From an archaeon (lineage in GTDB: Archaea; Asgardarchaeota; Heimdallarchaeia; Hodarchaeales; S146-22), in NCBI GenBank assembly GCA_024276395.1, contig JAJRXH010000548.1, forward strand, positions 1 through 10,891: a stretch of DNA of 10,891 nt, given 5' to 3'. The notes below the pieces were generated by a model. The model saw nothing but the letters and a program-made list of their open reading frames with translations. It had not been told where the DNA came from and did not search any database. Made by a program: the position numbers and the translations under genes. Below are positions 1 through 6,804 of the stretch, piece by piece (position 1 is the first letter of the stretch; the number at the start of each line of letters is the position of its first letter).

Positions 1-1359
1 GTACAACGAACCGAGTGTGCTGTCGTGAACCATTTCTTCCGATGCCTTACGAAATGCTTCCAAAATGATGGCATCCTTGCTGAAAAACCCATTGAAGGGG
101 AATAGACCACTTAGAGCAGCGGCACCAATGCCCATCAAGACCGCTGTCTTGCGCATGTCATTCCATAAACCTCCCATTTCCCTGATATCTTGGGTTCCAG
201 TTCCGTGAATCACTGAACCTGCACTGAGAAAGAGTAATGCCTTGAAGGTTCCATGAGACAAGATGTGAAACATTGCCAAAGCTGGACTACCAATTCCTAG
301 GGCGATGGTCATGTATGCCAATTGAGAAATAGTACTATACGCAAGAATGCCTTTAATATCAGTATTAACTAACGCCATCGTTGCGGACATGAATGCCGTG
401 ATACCACCAATGAGCGCAACGATTAACAACGTTTCAGGACTACCAACCTCAACTGCATGATCAAAATAGAATGACATTCTAGCCACGAGAAAAATACCAG
501 CTTTTACCATGGTGGCTGAATGAATGAGCGTGCTCACGGTGGTTGGGCCAGCCATTGCATCTGGTAACCACGTATGAAGTGGAACTTGGGCACTCTTGCC
601 AACTGCTCCGCCAAAAATGAGAATGCCAATGATTAATGCCAATTTTGGATCAATTTGAGCTGTAGCTAACTTCTCTTTGATGGTCAGAAACTCAAAAGAC
701 TTGACTTGCAAGAATAACAAGATAATACCAATGAACAACAGCACGTCACCGAATTTGGTCATCAAGAATGCTTTCAAGCTTGCCCAAGCTGGATGCGGTC
801 GACCAGGATCGTTCGGATGCAAGGGAACCCGTCGATAAACAAAGAACCCGATAAGAGCATATGACATCCATCCTAGGATCTCCCAAGCCAAGAAGAATAA
901 GATAAAATTACTACTCACGGCAAGGGCCATCATTGCACCGGAGAACAGGCATATTTCAGCATAATATCGATGTGACGAGTCATGAGACATGTATTCAATG
1001 GAATAGACTACAACCAAAAAGGCGACCAAGGCAACCAAGCTCAACATGAATACCGCCAATGGATCAACGAGCACTCCAAAAGTGATATCGATATCACCAA
1101 CTTTAATCCACGTGAAATAACTATAGGTATCTTGGAAGGTTTTGCCCTGGAAAAGTGTTAAAACGGCTTCTCCGACCAAGATAGCCGTCAATATCAAGCT
1201 TATCCCAGTTCCCAGTAGAGCAATGGGATAACCATCACGAAACTTGATATTTAGCGCCCGCAATAACAGAATGCCAAATACTGCTAGAATGGGAAACAAC
1301 GGAATGATTAAGGCAAGCCAGGAAAAATTTAATTGTGCTAATGTTTCTTCTACGGCCAT
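1..1359 (-). CDS. nuoL: NADH-quinone oxidoreductase subunit L (NuoL/ND5-like), 3' end off window
   Basis: The reading frame is open from an ATG at 1359 to the window edge, giving 453 residues. Bacterial NuoL is about 610 residues, so the C-terminal part is missing. The product is an antiporter-like, proton-pumping membrane subunit of Complex I (or the related Fpo complex). Many hydrophobic segments are visible. Key family residues are present: Glu160 in FFLAWEILGW (TM5 glutamate), Lys202 in MTKFGD, Lys255 in GKSAQVPLHTWLPDAM, His279 in TLIHSATMVKAG, and Lys373 in SHGTFKALLF. ALSGLFPFNGFFSKD (residues 415-429) is also typical. The start lies 7 bases past the nuoK stop, with AGGGG upstream, so the two genes are translationally close. 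The left-hand continuation probably carries nuoM and nuoN. Family assignment is very secure; whether the electron donor is NADH or another carrier cannot be told. Confidence 0.97.
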   Translation of the reverse strand, partial: MAVEETLAQLNFSWLALIIPLFPILAVFGILLLRALNIKFRDGYPIALLGTGISLILTAILVGEAVLTLFQGKTFQDTYSYFTWIKVGDIDITFGVLVDPLAVFMLSLVALVAFLVVVYSIEYMSHDSSHRYYAEICLFSGAMMALAVSSNFILFFLAWEILGWMSYALIGFFVYRRVPLHPNDPGRPHPAWASLKAFLMTKFGDVLLFIGIILLFLQVKSFEFLTIKEKLATAQIDPKLALIIGILIFGGAVGKSAQVPLHTWLPDAMAGPTTVSTLIHSATMVKAGIFLVARMSFYFDHAVEVGSPETLLIVALIGGITAFMSATMALVNTDIKGILAYSTISQLAYMTIALGIGSPALAMFHILSHGTFKALLFLSAGSVIHGTGTQDIREMGGLWNDMRKTAVLMGIGAAALSGLFPFNGFFSKDAIILEAFRKASEEMVHDSTLGSLY

Positions 1360-1365
1360 TTATCT

Positions 1366-1683
1366 TCATCCCCTGAGGGTGGATACATGAGTAGCATCAA
1401 CAGTCTTTAATATCCTAAAGACAGCCAATATTATACCTAGACCAACGGCAGCTTCAGCTGCTGCAATGCCGATGGAAAAAATCACTGCCACGGAACCCCA
1501 TGCTGGATTAATGCCATTATAAAAGGCAAAGGCAATGAAGTTAAGATTAGCTGCATTAAGCATCACTTCAATGCTTATGAGCATCTGGACTGGATTATGA
1601 CTTCTGATGAACCCTAACATACCAATGAAAAAAATTAACAAGGATAAGGCCACGTAATAAAACAGTGGTAGTGCCAACTTCAT
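1366..1683 (-). CDS. nuoK: NADH-quinone oxidoreductase subunit K (NuoK/ND4L-like)
   Basis: This 105-residue protein has three predicted membrane helices and the normal length for the family. NuoK is part of the Complex I membrane arm and contributes to the proton path. The two conserved membrane glutamates of the family are visible: Glu39 in SIEVMLNAANL and Glu77 in AAAEAAVGL, corresponding to the essential pair in bacterial NuoK. A strong Shine-Dalgarno sequence, GGAGG, lies a few bases before the ATG. The gene sits between nuoJ (229 bases upstream) and nuoL (6 bases downstream) on the same strand, the standard J-K-L order. Nothing in the sequence is unusual. Confidence 0.97.
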   Translation of the reverse strand: MKLALPLFYYVALSLLIFFIGMLGFIRSHNPVQMLISIEVMLNAANLNFIAFAFYNGINPAWGSVAVIFSIGIAAAEAAVGLGIILAVFRILKTVDATHVSTLRG

Positions 1684-1912
1684 GTCCTCCTTTTTTCTTC
1701 TTTACATCATCCTCAAGTTCTCATCACTTTAACAGATCGTCATTAAGTAGCAATTAATTCGACACATTCTTGTTCATGACACTTTAATCCGCTTACATTC
1801 ATCATCCAAATGGGAAATCATCGAGAACATCGAACCAAAGGACAGCTAGCAATCTCAAGCTCCCAGTTCATCATCGATTCTTATTGTCAATCATACCTCG
1901 ATTCTTCTTCAC
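1684..1912 (-). other. Gap between nuoJ and nuoK
   Basis: This 229-base spacer lies inside an otherwise tight operon. No coding frame with a ribosome binding site is seen; the open frames here are antisense or out-of-frame. It contains the nuoK Shine-Dalgarno at its low-coordinate end and two copies of TCGATTCTT about 27 bases apart (near 1873 and 1900). The length is unusual for nuoJ-nuoK, so an internal promoter or processing site is possible, but no clear TATA box was identified. Confidence 0.4.
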
Positions 1913-2608
1913 TCATTGCTCATGTAACGGATCGATGCCAGGTTCAACAAGGACATCCTCAAGATCAACTCTCTTTTCAATTAGTTCCTCTGGATCAATG
2001 CCAGAAATGACCTTTTCTAAGACCTCACCAGGCTTCTTTCGTACTAGATGCACGGCACCTAGCATGGCAGTTAACAATGTAAGACTCAGAAGCATTGCCA
2101 GTAATCCATAATCAATGAGAAAGGATTGCACGACCGCCAGAAGAGCCTCTTGGGAGGTTTGTGAGAAAAATTTTGCGGCACCGACACTGGCTTCTGCATC
2201 AAGAACGCTGAAATCGCTGCTGGACAAAGCTAACACCATGAACATCACGAACATCAAGCTCAGCAAGGTATCACGAAGAAAAGCTAGCTTGGGATCATCA
2301 ACCGTGGGATGCTTTGGATACTCACTCACTTTTCCAGTAATCATCACCGCAAACAAAAGGAGAACGACGATACCTCCGGCATACACGATAAGTTGAATGA
2401 AAGCAATGTATTCCGATTTTAATTGCCATAGAAACGTAATTGCCACTAAAATGAGAAATGTTGCCAACCAAAAAACAGAATGTGCTATCTGCTTCGAATA
2501 AATCACGAGCAAAGCAGTAATGATCAAGGATGCTGCTATTATCAAGAATAACATCGACTCCCAGGGGTTTACTGTTAATGACTCCAATATTGTTGTTAGA
2601 TCGGCCAT
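1913..2608 (-). CDS. nuoJ: NADH-quinone oxidoreductase subunit J (NuoJ/ND6-like)
   Basis: This 231-residue membrane protein belongs to the Complex I membrane arm. The family hallmark is in TM3: FIQLIVYAGGIVVLLLF (YAGG at residues 76-79). Several further helices follow, and the last one near residues 165-188 ends in GAVHLVRKK. Five membrane segments are expected. After about residue 190 there is a roughly 40-residue acidic cytoplasmic tail (EVLEKVISGIDPEELIEKR and onward), longer than in many homologues. The start at ATG 2608 is supported by GAGGT about 11 bases upstream and by a TATA box at 2631-2640. It appears to be the first gene of the visible operon; nuoH and nuoI would have to be elsewhere or in another transcript. 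Confidence 0.95.
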   Translation of the reverse strand: MADLTTILESLTVNPWESMLFLIIAASLIITALLVIYSKQIAHSVFWLATFLILVAITFLWQLKSEYIAFIQLIVYAGGIVVLLLFAVMITGKVSEYPKHPTVDDPKLAFLRDTLLSLMFVMFMVLALSSSDFSVLDAEASVGAAKFFSQTSQEALLAVVQSFLIDYGLLAMLLSLTLLTAMLGAVHLVRKKPGEVLEKVISGIDPEELIEKRVDLEDVLVEPGIDPLHEQ

Positions 2609-2628
2609 AAAGCATCACGACCTCTATC

Positions 2629-2640
2629 CGTATATAAATT
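2629..2640 (-). promoter_or_regulatory. TATA box of the nuoJKL operon
   Basis: On the minus strand the sequence reads AATTTATATA, a near-perfect archaeal TATA box, preceded by ATCGAA as a plausible BRE. About 26 bases downstream falls at the nuoJ ATG (2608), so the transcript would have a very short leader or none, although a GAGGT motif also lies between. The AT-rich core reads acceptably on both strands, but the archaeal consensus fits the minus strand better. Confidence 0.6.
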
Positions 2641-2977
2641 CGATGTGACTTTTTCAGATGATCTTTAAATTATCATTTGAGCTTGCCATTAAAGCCAAGC
2701 AACTTTATTTTAGTATTAATGAAAGTGACATGCAAGCAAAATATCTAGTTCACTTTTTTTGCGATGGTATGGGGAAGAATAAGGCTTTTGGGGAATTCTT
2801 GTCAAAAAAATCTCTTAGAAGGCCTTCTCATCCATCCACCACCAAACCAGCGTTATATAAAATAGTTGCGATTAGTAATGCCTCAAGCCATTATCAAGCG
2901 TGAAAATGACGAGAACACAAAAAAGAGAGATGAATATAACTCTCTTCCTTTTCTTTCAATATTCGTTCACGTGAACA
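2641..2977. other. Intergenic region between nuoJ and the SNARE-like pair
   Basis: No gene is supported here. An 81-codon plus-strand frame (2658-2903) has no Shine-Dalgarno and no recognisable domain. A near-palindromic TATA-like string, TTATATAA, sits at 2854-2861 with no obvious downstream gene on either strand at promoter distance. The right side holds a terminator-like hairpin (2919-2946) and a perfect 12-base palindrome, GTTCACGTGAAC (2965-2976), directly after the stop codon of the minus-strand gene. Confidence 0.5.
2919..2946 (-). terminator. Hairpin plus T-run after the SNARE-like gene pair
   Basis: Read on the minus strand, AAGAGAG and CTCTCTT form a perfect 7-base-pair stem around a 10-base AT-rich loop (arms 2923-2929 and 2940-2946 on plus). 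A run of six T follows at once (complement of 2919-2924). It begins about 32 bases after the stop codon of the 2978-3697 gene. Archaeal termination depends mainly on the T-rich tract, so the T-run may matter more than the stem. Confidence 0.5.
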
Positions 2978-3697
2978 TTAGACTATTGATAATAGCAAAA
3001 TTACGGCGAGTAAAGTAGTAATGACGCCAGTAATTACACCCAAAACGAACTTTTTTCCTACCATTGCCTTGACAACTTTCTCCAACTTTCCTTCAATCTT
3101 CTCAAGGCGAGAATCAACCTCTTGAATTTTACCCTCCACCTCCTCAATCTTGACACCTTGTTCTTGCAAGTTCACAGCTAGCCTCTGTAATGCATGATGA
3201 AGTTGCTGCATCTGTTGATGGATTTCTTCCATCGCCTTGATATGATTTCGCTCAAGGTTCTCCATTCGCTGCTCAAGTTCCTCAAGTTTTGAGGATATTA
3301 TTTCTTCACCCGGATAAGATAATTCATAGACTCTTTTTCCCAGTTCTGCTGTTTTTTCTTCATCCACCGTGACTAAAGAGGATTGTAAACCTTCTAAGGC
3401 TTCTGAAACAGCCTTCACTTTCTGACGAGCTAACTTGAGTTCTTTCAATCGGTCTTCTTGCACCTTTAAGAACTGAGGTTTTAACGGCGAAGGAAGTACC
3501 GATAATAGACGTTTAGTGCCTGTTTTTTTGGATTCCACTTGCATTTCATAAGATGCCTCAAGTTCTGCAATTAAAGCATCCATGGATTGTACAGTAAGTT
3601 CTAGATCTTCGACAAAACTCTCTAGAAGTTCTTCATCTTGCTCGCTAGATTGGCCCAATATCTTTTTACCTAGAGTTTTTAATTTTTCAACACTCAT
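2978..3697 (-). CDS. Tail-anchored coiled-coil protein with Q-SNARE-like motif (paralogue A)
   Basis: This 239-residue protein is the second gene of a tandem pair. Residues 20-110 are helical, with SVLPSPLKP (66-74) between helices. A long coiled coil spans about 134-212. Residues 217-239 form one hydrophobic segment at the very C-terminus, so the protein should be tail-anchored and cytosol-facing. Layer residues are evenly spaced: M156, I159, M163, L166, L170, L173, L177, then Q180, then I184, V187, I191, V194, L198, I201, L205, V208. That is seven layers before and eight after one glutamine, the numbering of a SNARE motif, and QG at 180-181 matches the QG common at the Q-SNARE zero layer. 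An upstream helical domain recalls syntaxin Habc bundles. SNARE-like function is inferred; a coiled-coil scaffold with chance layering is the alternative. Confidence 0.8.
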   Translation of the reverse strand: MSVEKLKTLGKKILGQSSEQDEELLESFVEDLELTVQSMDALIAELEASYEMQVESKKTGTKRLLSVLPSPLKPQFLKVQEDRLKELKLARQKVKAVSEALEGLQSSLVTVDEEKTAELGKRVYELSYPGEEIISSKLEELEQRMENLERNHIKAMEEIHQQMQQLHHALQRLAVNLQEQGVKIEEVEGKIQEVDSRLEKIEGKLEKVVKAMVGKKFVLGVITGVITTLLAVILLLSIV

Positions 3698-3716
3698 CCG
3701 TCTTCATCTCTTTCTT

Positions 3717-3732
3717 AACCATGCACGTGGTT
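3717..3732. repeat. Small inverted repeat between the two paralogues
   Basis: AACCA and TGGTT form a 5-base-pair stem around a 6-base loop that contains part of CACGTG. It lies in the 59-base spacer between the stop of the upstream gene and the start of the downstream gene. It could be an intercistronic hairpin or a regulator site; evidence is limited to symmetry. Confidence 0.3.
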
Positions 3733-3756
3733 GTCAAGCATCGTCGATTCCTTGAA

Positions 3757-4470
3757 TCATACAAGAATGACAAGCAACAAGGCAATGACTGCTCCAAGGA
3801 GCAATCCAAGGATGATTTTATTTTCAGTCAATGCACGACTGATCTTATTCATGCTCTTTTGAACTCGCTCTAACCTTTGTTCAACCTCTGTTGTCTTTAA
3901 CGTGATGACATCCAACTTCATTCCTTGTTTTTCTAACTCCGTCATCATCCGCTGCAATGCTTCATGAATCCGTGTCAATTGTTGGTTTAACTGATTCATT
4001 GAATCATAAAAATGGGATTCTAACCTCTCTATTCTTCGTTCTATAATCTCTAATTGAGAAGTAGTGCGTTGTTCACCTGGAAAGGAAATTTCGATCAAGT
4101 ACTCTTCAAGTTCTTCAGGATCAAGTTCGTGAGGATGAGTTAATTTATCCTCTATTTCTTGCAATGCCAAAGACACTCTTCTCAATCGTTCTCTTGATGC
4201 TTTTAATTCCAAAAGTTTCCGTTCCTGTTCACGGAGCTTGTGAGGCTTCAAGTTTCCAGGCAATACAGACAGTATCTTATCGACGAGTTGACGTTGTTCA
4301 ATGATCTGTTCCTGATATTCTTGTTCTATTTCGGCAATGAAACCATCCATTGTCTGAATGGCTTCCTCAAGAGAGGTCAAGAAATCTTGAATCATAGAAA
4401 CTTGTTCTTCATCTGTCGATGACCGAGATAACTTCTTGGTCATTGTACGCAAGCGTGAACCAATACCCAT
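3757..4470 (-). CDS. Tail-anchored coiled-coil protein with Q-SNARE-like motif (paralogue B)
   Basis: This 237-residue protein is first in the tandem pair and clearly homologous to the gene after it. Both share SVLP-x2-LKP (residues 68-76 here), a following charged helix, a F/YPGE turn near 130, a long coil and a C-terminal anchor (about 218-237). The layers repeat the paralogue pattern: M158, L161, L165, I168, L172, M175, L179, then Q182, then L186, I189, T193, V196, L200, V203, M207, I210. QG (182-183) is conserved. The sequences diverge strongly outside these positions, so the conserved glutamine is unlikely to be mere recent duplication. GAGG lies 7 bases before the ATG. The 59-base spacing suggests co-transcription with paralogue A. 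Membrane fusion or tethering is inferred, not shown. Confidence 0.8.
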   Translation of the reverse strand: MGIGSRLRTMTKKLSRSSTDEEQVSMIQDFLTSLEEAIQTMDGFIAEIEQEYQEQIIEQRQLVDKILSVLPGNLKPHKLREQERKLLELKASRERLRRVSLALQEIEDKLTHPHELDPEELEEYLIEISFPGEQRTTSQLEIIERRIERLESHFYDSMNQLNQQLTRIHEALQRMMTELEKQGMKLDVITLKTTEVEQRLERVQKSMNKISRALTENKIILGLLLGAVIALLLVILV

Positions 4471-4499
4471 CTGTCCTCACGAATAAAAAATGACCTCCC

Positions 4500-4511
4500 A
4501 CCTTAAAAAAC
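4500..4511 (-). promoter_or_regulatory. Possible TATA-like element upstream of the SNARE-like pair
   Basis: On the minus strand the stretch reads GTTTTTTAAGG, about 33-40 bases upstream of the ATG at 4470. This is a suitable distance for a short-leader transcript, but the match to an archaeal TATA box is only fair. Confidence 0.3.
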
Positions 4512-5299
4512 TTGATCACCATCCTCCGCGAGTAATCAGAAAAAACTAAAAAGCAAGTTAGTTCTTTAGTCATTAGATTTTGATTCAGACTAAACAGAGA
4601 ATCATTCAATCACTCCCATTCTTTAAAAAGATTTTTTAACAAGGAGCATCTCGTTTGACTATTCTAAGAACAAGTGAATGACTTCCCCATCATTTTTTCA
4701 CTGAATAAAACAATTCTATCGAATTTAACTACACACCGAGAGTGAAGATGGCGAACTCGATCGTAATTTTCAAAAGATCTAAAGACGCGTTGTAATCAGG
4801 ATTTTTTCACGAGATCTAGTTGAATTCTTAGTTGTTCCATATTGAAACTCCCCATATCTCGTGGAAGAACATCCTCTTTTTCATCGGTCACGCCCCACAA
4901 ACCTTTACATCATCATACCTGAGGAATTTCTAAATGACTCTCAGACAGAGAATCAAGAATGGCCCATGTACAAAAGTGCAAGCAAAAATCGGATGAAAAA
5001 CAGAAATATTAGTGACGAACGACCATGATCAAGATACGTGACTAATCGTCCTAAATTTGAAAATATCCGAGGATTTCAGAAAACATCAAACAACTCTAAA
5101 CAAAACAATGAGAATTTCGAAACAAATCATAGATGCCTCTCAAGAATCAACGATTCTTCTGACATCTACAAATCCGGTCACACCATTGTACAAAACATGA
5201 ACGAAAAGATTCGACTCAAGTTGACAACTCCTTAATCTTCTATGACAAAACATCCCAATTTTAGGGGTTAGAGCATCCTTATTCCACGTGAGCAAGTAA
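4512..5299. other. Long divergent intergenic region without a supported gene
   Basis: About 860 bases separate the minus-strand SNARE-like pair from the plus-strand ubiquitin-type cluster. Short frames on both strands (for example GTG at 5038, 65 codons; minus 4409-4609, 66 codons) lack ribosome binding sites and have AT-rich, low-information translations. A perfect inverted repeat, AAGAATC-AAC-GATTCTT, lies at 5142-5158. No tRNA, CRISPR array or large repeat was seen. A non-coding RNA or a regulatory region remains possible. Confidence 0.4.
5142..5158. repeat. Perfect 7-base inverted repeat
   Basis: AAGAATC and GATTCTT are separated by three bases, giving a 17-base symmetrical site. It lies about 140 bases upstream of the TATA box of the zinc-ribbon gene. 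It could be an operator or a small hairpin; its position is the only hint. Confidence 0.3.
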
Positions 5300-5310
5300 C
5301 CTATATATAC
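5300..5310 (+). promoter_or_regulatory. TATA box of the ubiquitin-type cluster
   Basis: CCTATATATAC is a clear archaeal TATA box. The expected transcription start, about 25 bases on, falls near 5330. Translation could begin leaderless at ATG 5331, or at ATG 5367, which has GGTGA 7 bases upstream and would have a leader of about 37 bases. Confidence 0.6.
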
Positions 5311-5330
5311 AAGGAGATTTGTAGGTATTC

Positions 5331-6182
5331 ATGAATAAAACCTCATATTTTGATGGTGAAGGCTTAATGTCAACAACCGAAATCGTGACTTGCAATGGTT
5401 GTGGTGCGCCATTGCCAGCGGCACCTAGTCTTACTAAACCAGTAAAATGTGAATATTGTGAAATCACGAACGTATATCATCCCCCACGAATCGATGCCAT
5501 TACTGGTGAACTTGTCGTCAGTGAAGAAGAACTAGCAGAACGTGATTATCAAATTTACTTGCAGCAGCAAGAAATACTTGCACACTATCCAGGTGAACTT
5601 GTTGGGGAAGAAATTAGCAAGGTAAGACTCGCCCTGCATGTAGGGCCGCAACTATATCAGATCCTTGTCGTACTCGATAATTTTCCCGAGGAAATCTTCA
5701 TTGAGGTTTCACCAGACGTTCGTGATCTAATAGGATCAATTAACGATCTTAAGACATTACGTCAATGGCGACCCGGAGAATCGAAAGCAATAGATGTGAT
5801 TAGAGAACTGGAATCTAAGATAAAAGAAGCAAGCGGAATTAAAGATATTCAGTCCAATGAAACGGAAACAGAAAGAAAAATGATGAAAACTCGCGGAAAG
5901 ACAAAAGAAAAGAAGGAAAAGAAATTCGTAGAGAAAGATCCACTTTTCTTAGAAATCATGAAGCAATTTGAGGCCATGCCAGAAAAAAAAGGCCTAAAAG
6001 TCATTTTTTATGCAACTGATGGAGAGGAAAAAATCATTTTCATCAAAAGGAAGAAAAAATATCCAATCGAATTGAAAGGTCGCTTCCCTCCACTAATTGA
6101 AGGAATCATTGATGATTATAACAAGGGACGCATTTCTCTGATTCAAGCATTAAGCGAAATTGAAAGGGCATTTTACGTATGA
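5331..6182 (+). CDS. Zinc-ribbon protein with an E2/RWD/UEV-like domain lacking a catalytic cysteine
   Basis: The frame encodes 283 residues from ATG 5331, or 271 from ATG 5367; the latter has GGTGA at ideal spacing and is my preferred start. Residues 21-43 form a four-cysteine zinc ribbon (CNGC and CEYC). Residues about 82-168 resemble a ubiquitin-conjugating-enzyme fold: a strand region, FPEEIFIEVSP, then LKTLRQW and a helix KAIDVIREL. This recalls the 'L..W.p..s' stretch of E2 and UEV domains. There is no cysteine after C43, so it cannot act as a thioester-forming E2. A charged lysine-rich linker (about 178-202) leads to an unrecognised alpha/beta C-terminal domain (203-283). It is followed by the ubiquitin-like and E1 genes, which suggests a role as adaptor, E3-like or substrate-binding partner. 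The E2-fold call is fold-level inference and could be wrong. Confidence 0.6.
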   Translation: MNKTSYFDGEGLMSTTEIVTCNGCGAPLPAAPSLTKPVKCEYCEITNVYHPPRIDAITGELVVSEEELAERDYQIYLQQQEILAHYPGELVGEEISKVRLALHVGPQLYQILVVLDNFPEEIFIEVSPDVRDLIGSINDLKTLRQWRPGESKAIDVIRELESKIKEASGIKDIQSNETETERKMMKTRGKTKEKKEKKFVEKDPLFLEIMKQFEAMPEKKGLKVIFYATDGEEKIIFIKRKKKYPIELKGRFPPLIEGIIDDYNKGRISLIQALSEIERAFYV

Positions 6183-6282
6183 TCGCGTAAATCATGAAGC
6201 TGAAAAAAAGAATTAGTGTTAGTGTCAAAAAAATTCTCCTTTCTATCTCAAGAACGAAAAACCAAGAAATAATACTTGTAGT

Positions 6283-6287
6283 GAGGT
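6283..6287 (+). promoter_or_regulatory. Shine-Dalgarno site of the ubiquitin-like gene
   Basis: GAGGT lies 9 bases before ATG 6297. It fixes the start of the ubiquitin-like protein and supports the N-terminal extension before the beta-grasp fold. Confidence 0.6.
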
Positions 6288-6296
6288 TGAAAAAGA

Positions 6297-6635
6297 ATGT
6301 CAAAAGGAAATGATGTGATTTGGGGTCGAACACCAACCAGTAGTCCATCACCAAGTGCAGAAAAACTCATCAAGGTTCGCTTTAAAGATCCTCAACAACC
6401 ACCAGATCAAGCAGTACAGGTAAAATACGTGAATTATCATGGGACTGTTTATGAAGCTCTAAATGCTGCACGAGATGCTTTCAACATACCTTTAAACGTT
6501 CCCATTGCACTGTTGTACAAGGGAAAACGTCTGAATGTAAACAAGCGTCTTAGTGATTATGATGTGCAAGAAGATGCAATCTTGTTAATCGTTCCAGATA
6601 AGATCAAAGGCGGCTTTCTTTCGATTTCTAATTGA
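6297..6635 (+). CDS. Ubiquitin-like protein precursor (Gly-Gly plus six-residue tail)
   Basis: This 112-residue protein has a flexible Ser/Pro-rich N-terminus (about 1-21) followed by a beta-grasp, ubiquitin-like domain (about 22-104). The C-terminal half follows ubiquitin closely: ALLYKGKRL (71-79) corresponds to ubiquitin LIFAGKQL, RLSDYDVQ (84-91) to TLSDYNIQ, and the last strand AILLIVP leads into KIKGG (102-106). Gly105-Gly106 is followed by FLSISN, so a peptidase must cut after Gly106 before activation, as with eukaryotic ubiquitin and SUMO precursors. The expected substrate is the E1 encoded next (6805). It is not obviously SAMP/Urm1-like, because the family motif is of the ubiquitin type. 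The start is set by GAGGT at 6283. No deconjugating or processing peptidase is in the window. Confidence 0.9.
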   Translation: MSKGNDVIWGRTPTSSPSPSAEKLIKVRFKDPQQPPDQAVQVKYVNYHGTVYEALNAARDAFNIPLNVPIALLYKGKRLNVNKRLSDYDVQEDAILLIVPDKIKGGFLSISN

Positions 6636-6804
6636 AAAATGAAATTAATCATGTAAAAACAACAAAAAAGAGTGCGAACACGTTACTGATTGATGGCGCA
6701 AGTTTAAATGTGGATATGGCCAATGACTTCCGCCATTAGATCGAAATACTTGTAAGCGTTCTTTTTTCTTACTTTCCATTACGATCTGATACCACTGATT
6801 TCTC
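6636..6804 (+). other. Spacer between the ubiquitin-like and E1 genes
   Basis: This 169-base AT-rich spacer contains AGTTTAAATG (about 6700-6709), a possible TATA element for an independent E1 transcript. No open frame with a binding site was found. Confidence 0.3.

Noticed and set aside
2658..2903. 81-codon plus-strand frame near the nuoJ promoter
   Set aside because: It has no Shine-Dalgarno, no recognisable domain and unremarkable composition. The TATA-like core upstream fits the minus-strand nuoJ promoter better, although a leaderless reading cannot be fully excluded.
4409..4609. 66-codon minus-strand frame overlapping the start of the first SNARE-like gene
   Set aside because: It overlaps a well-supported gene in another frame and has no domain signal.
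5038..5235. 65-codon plus-strand frame starting with GTG
   Set aside because: It is AT-rich and Asn/Lys/Ser-heavy, with no ribosome binding site. It looks like chance openness in AT-rich intergenic DNA.
6271..6754. AATACTTGTA present upstream of both the ubiquitin-like gene (6271-6280) and the E1 gene (6745-6754)
   Set aside because: Many shared 10-mers are expected by chance in a window of this size and AT content, and the distances to the two starts differ.
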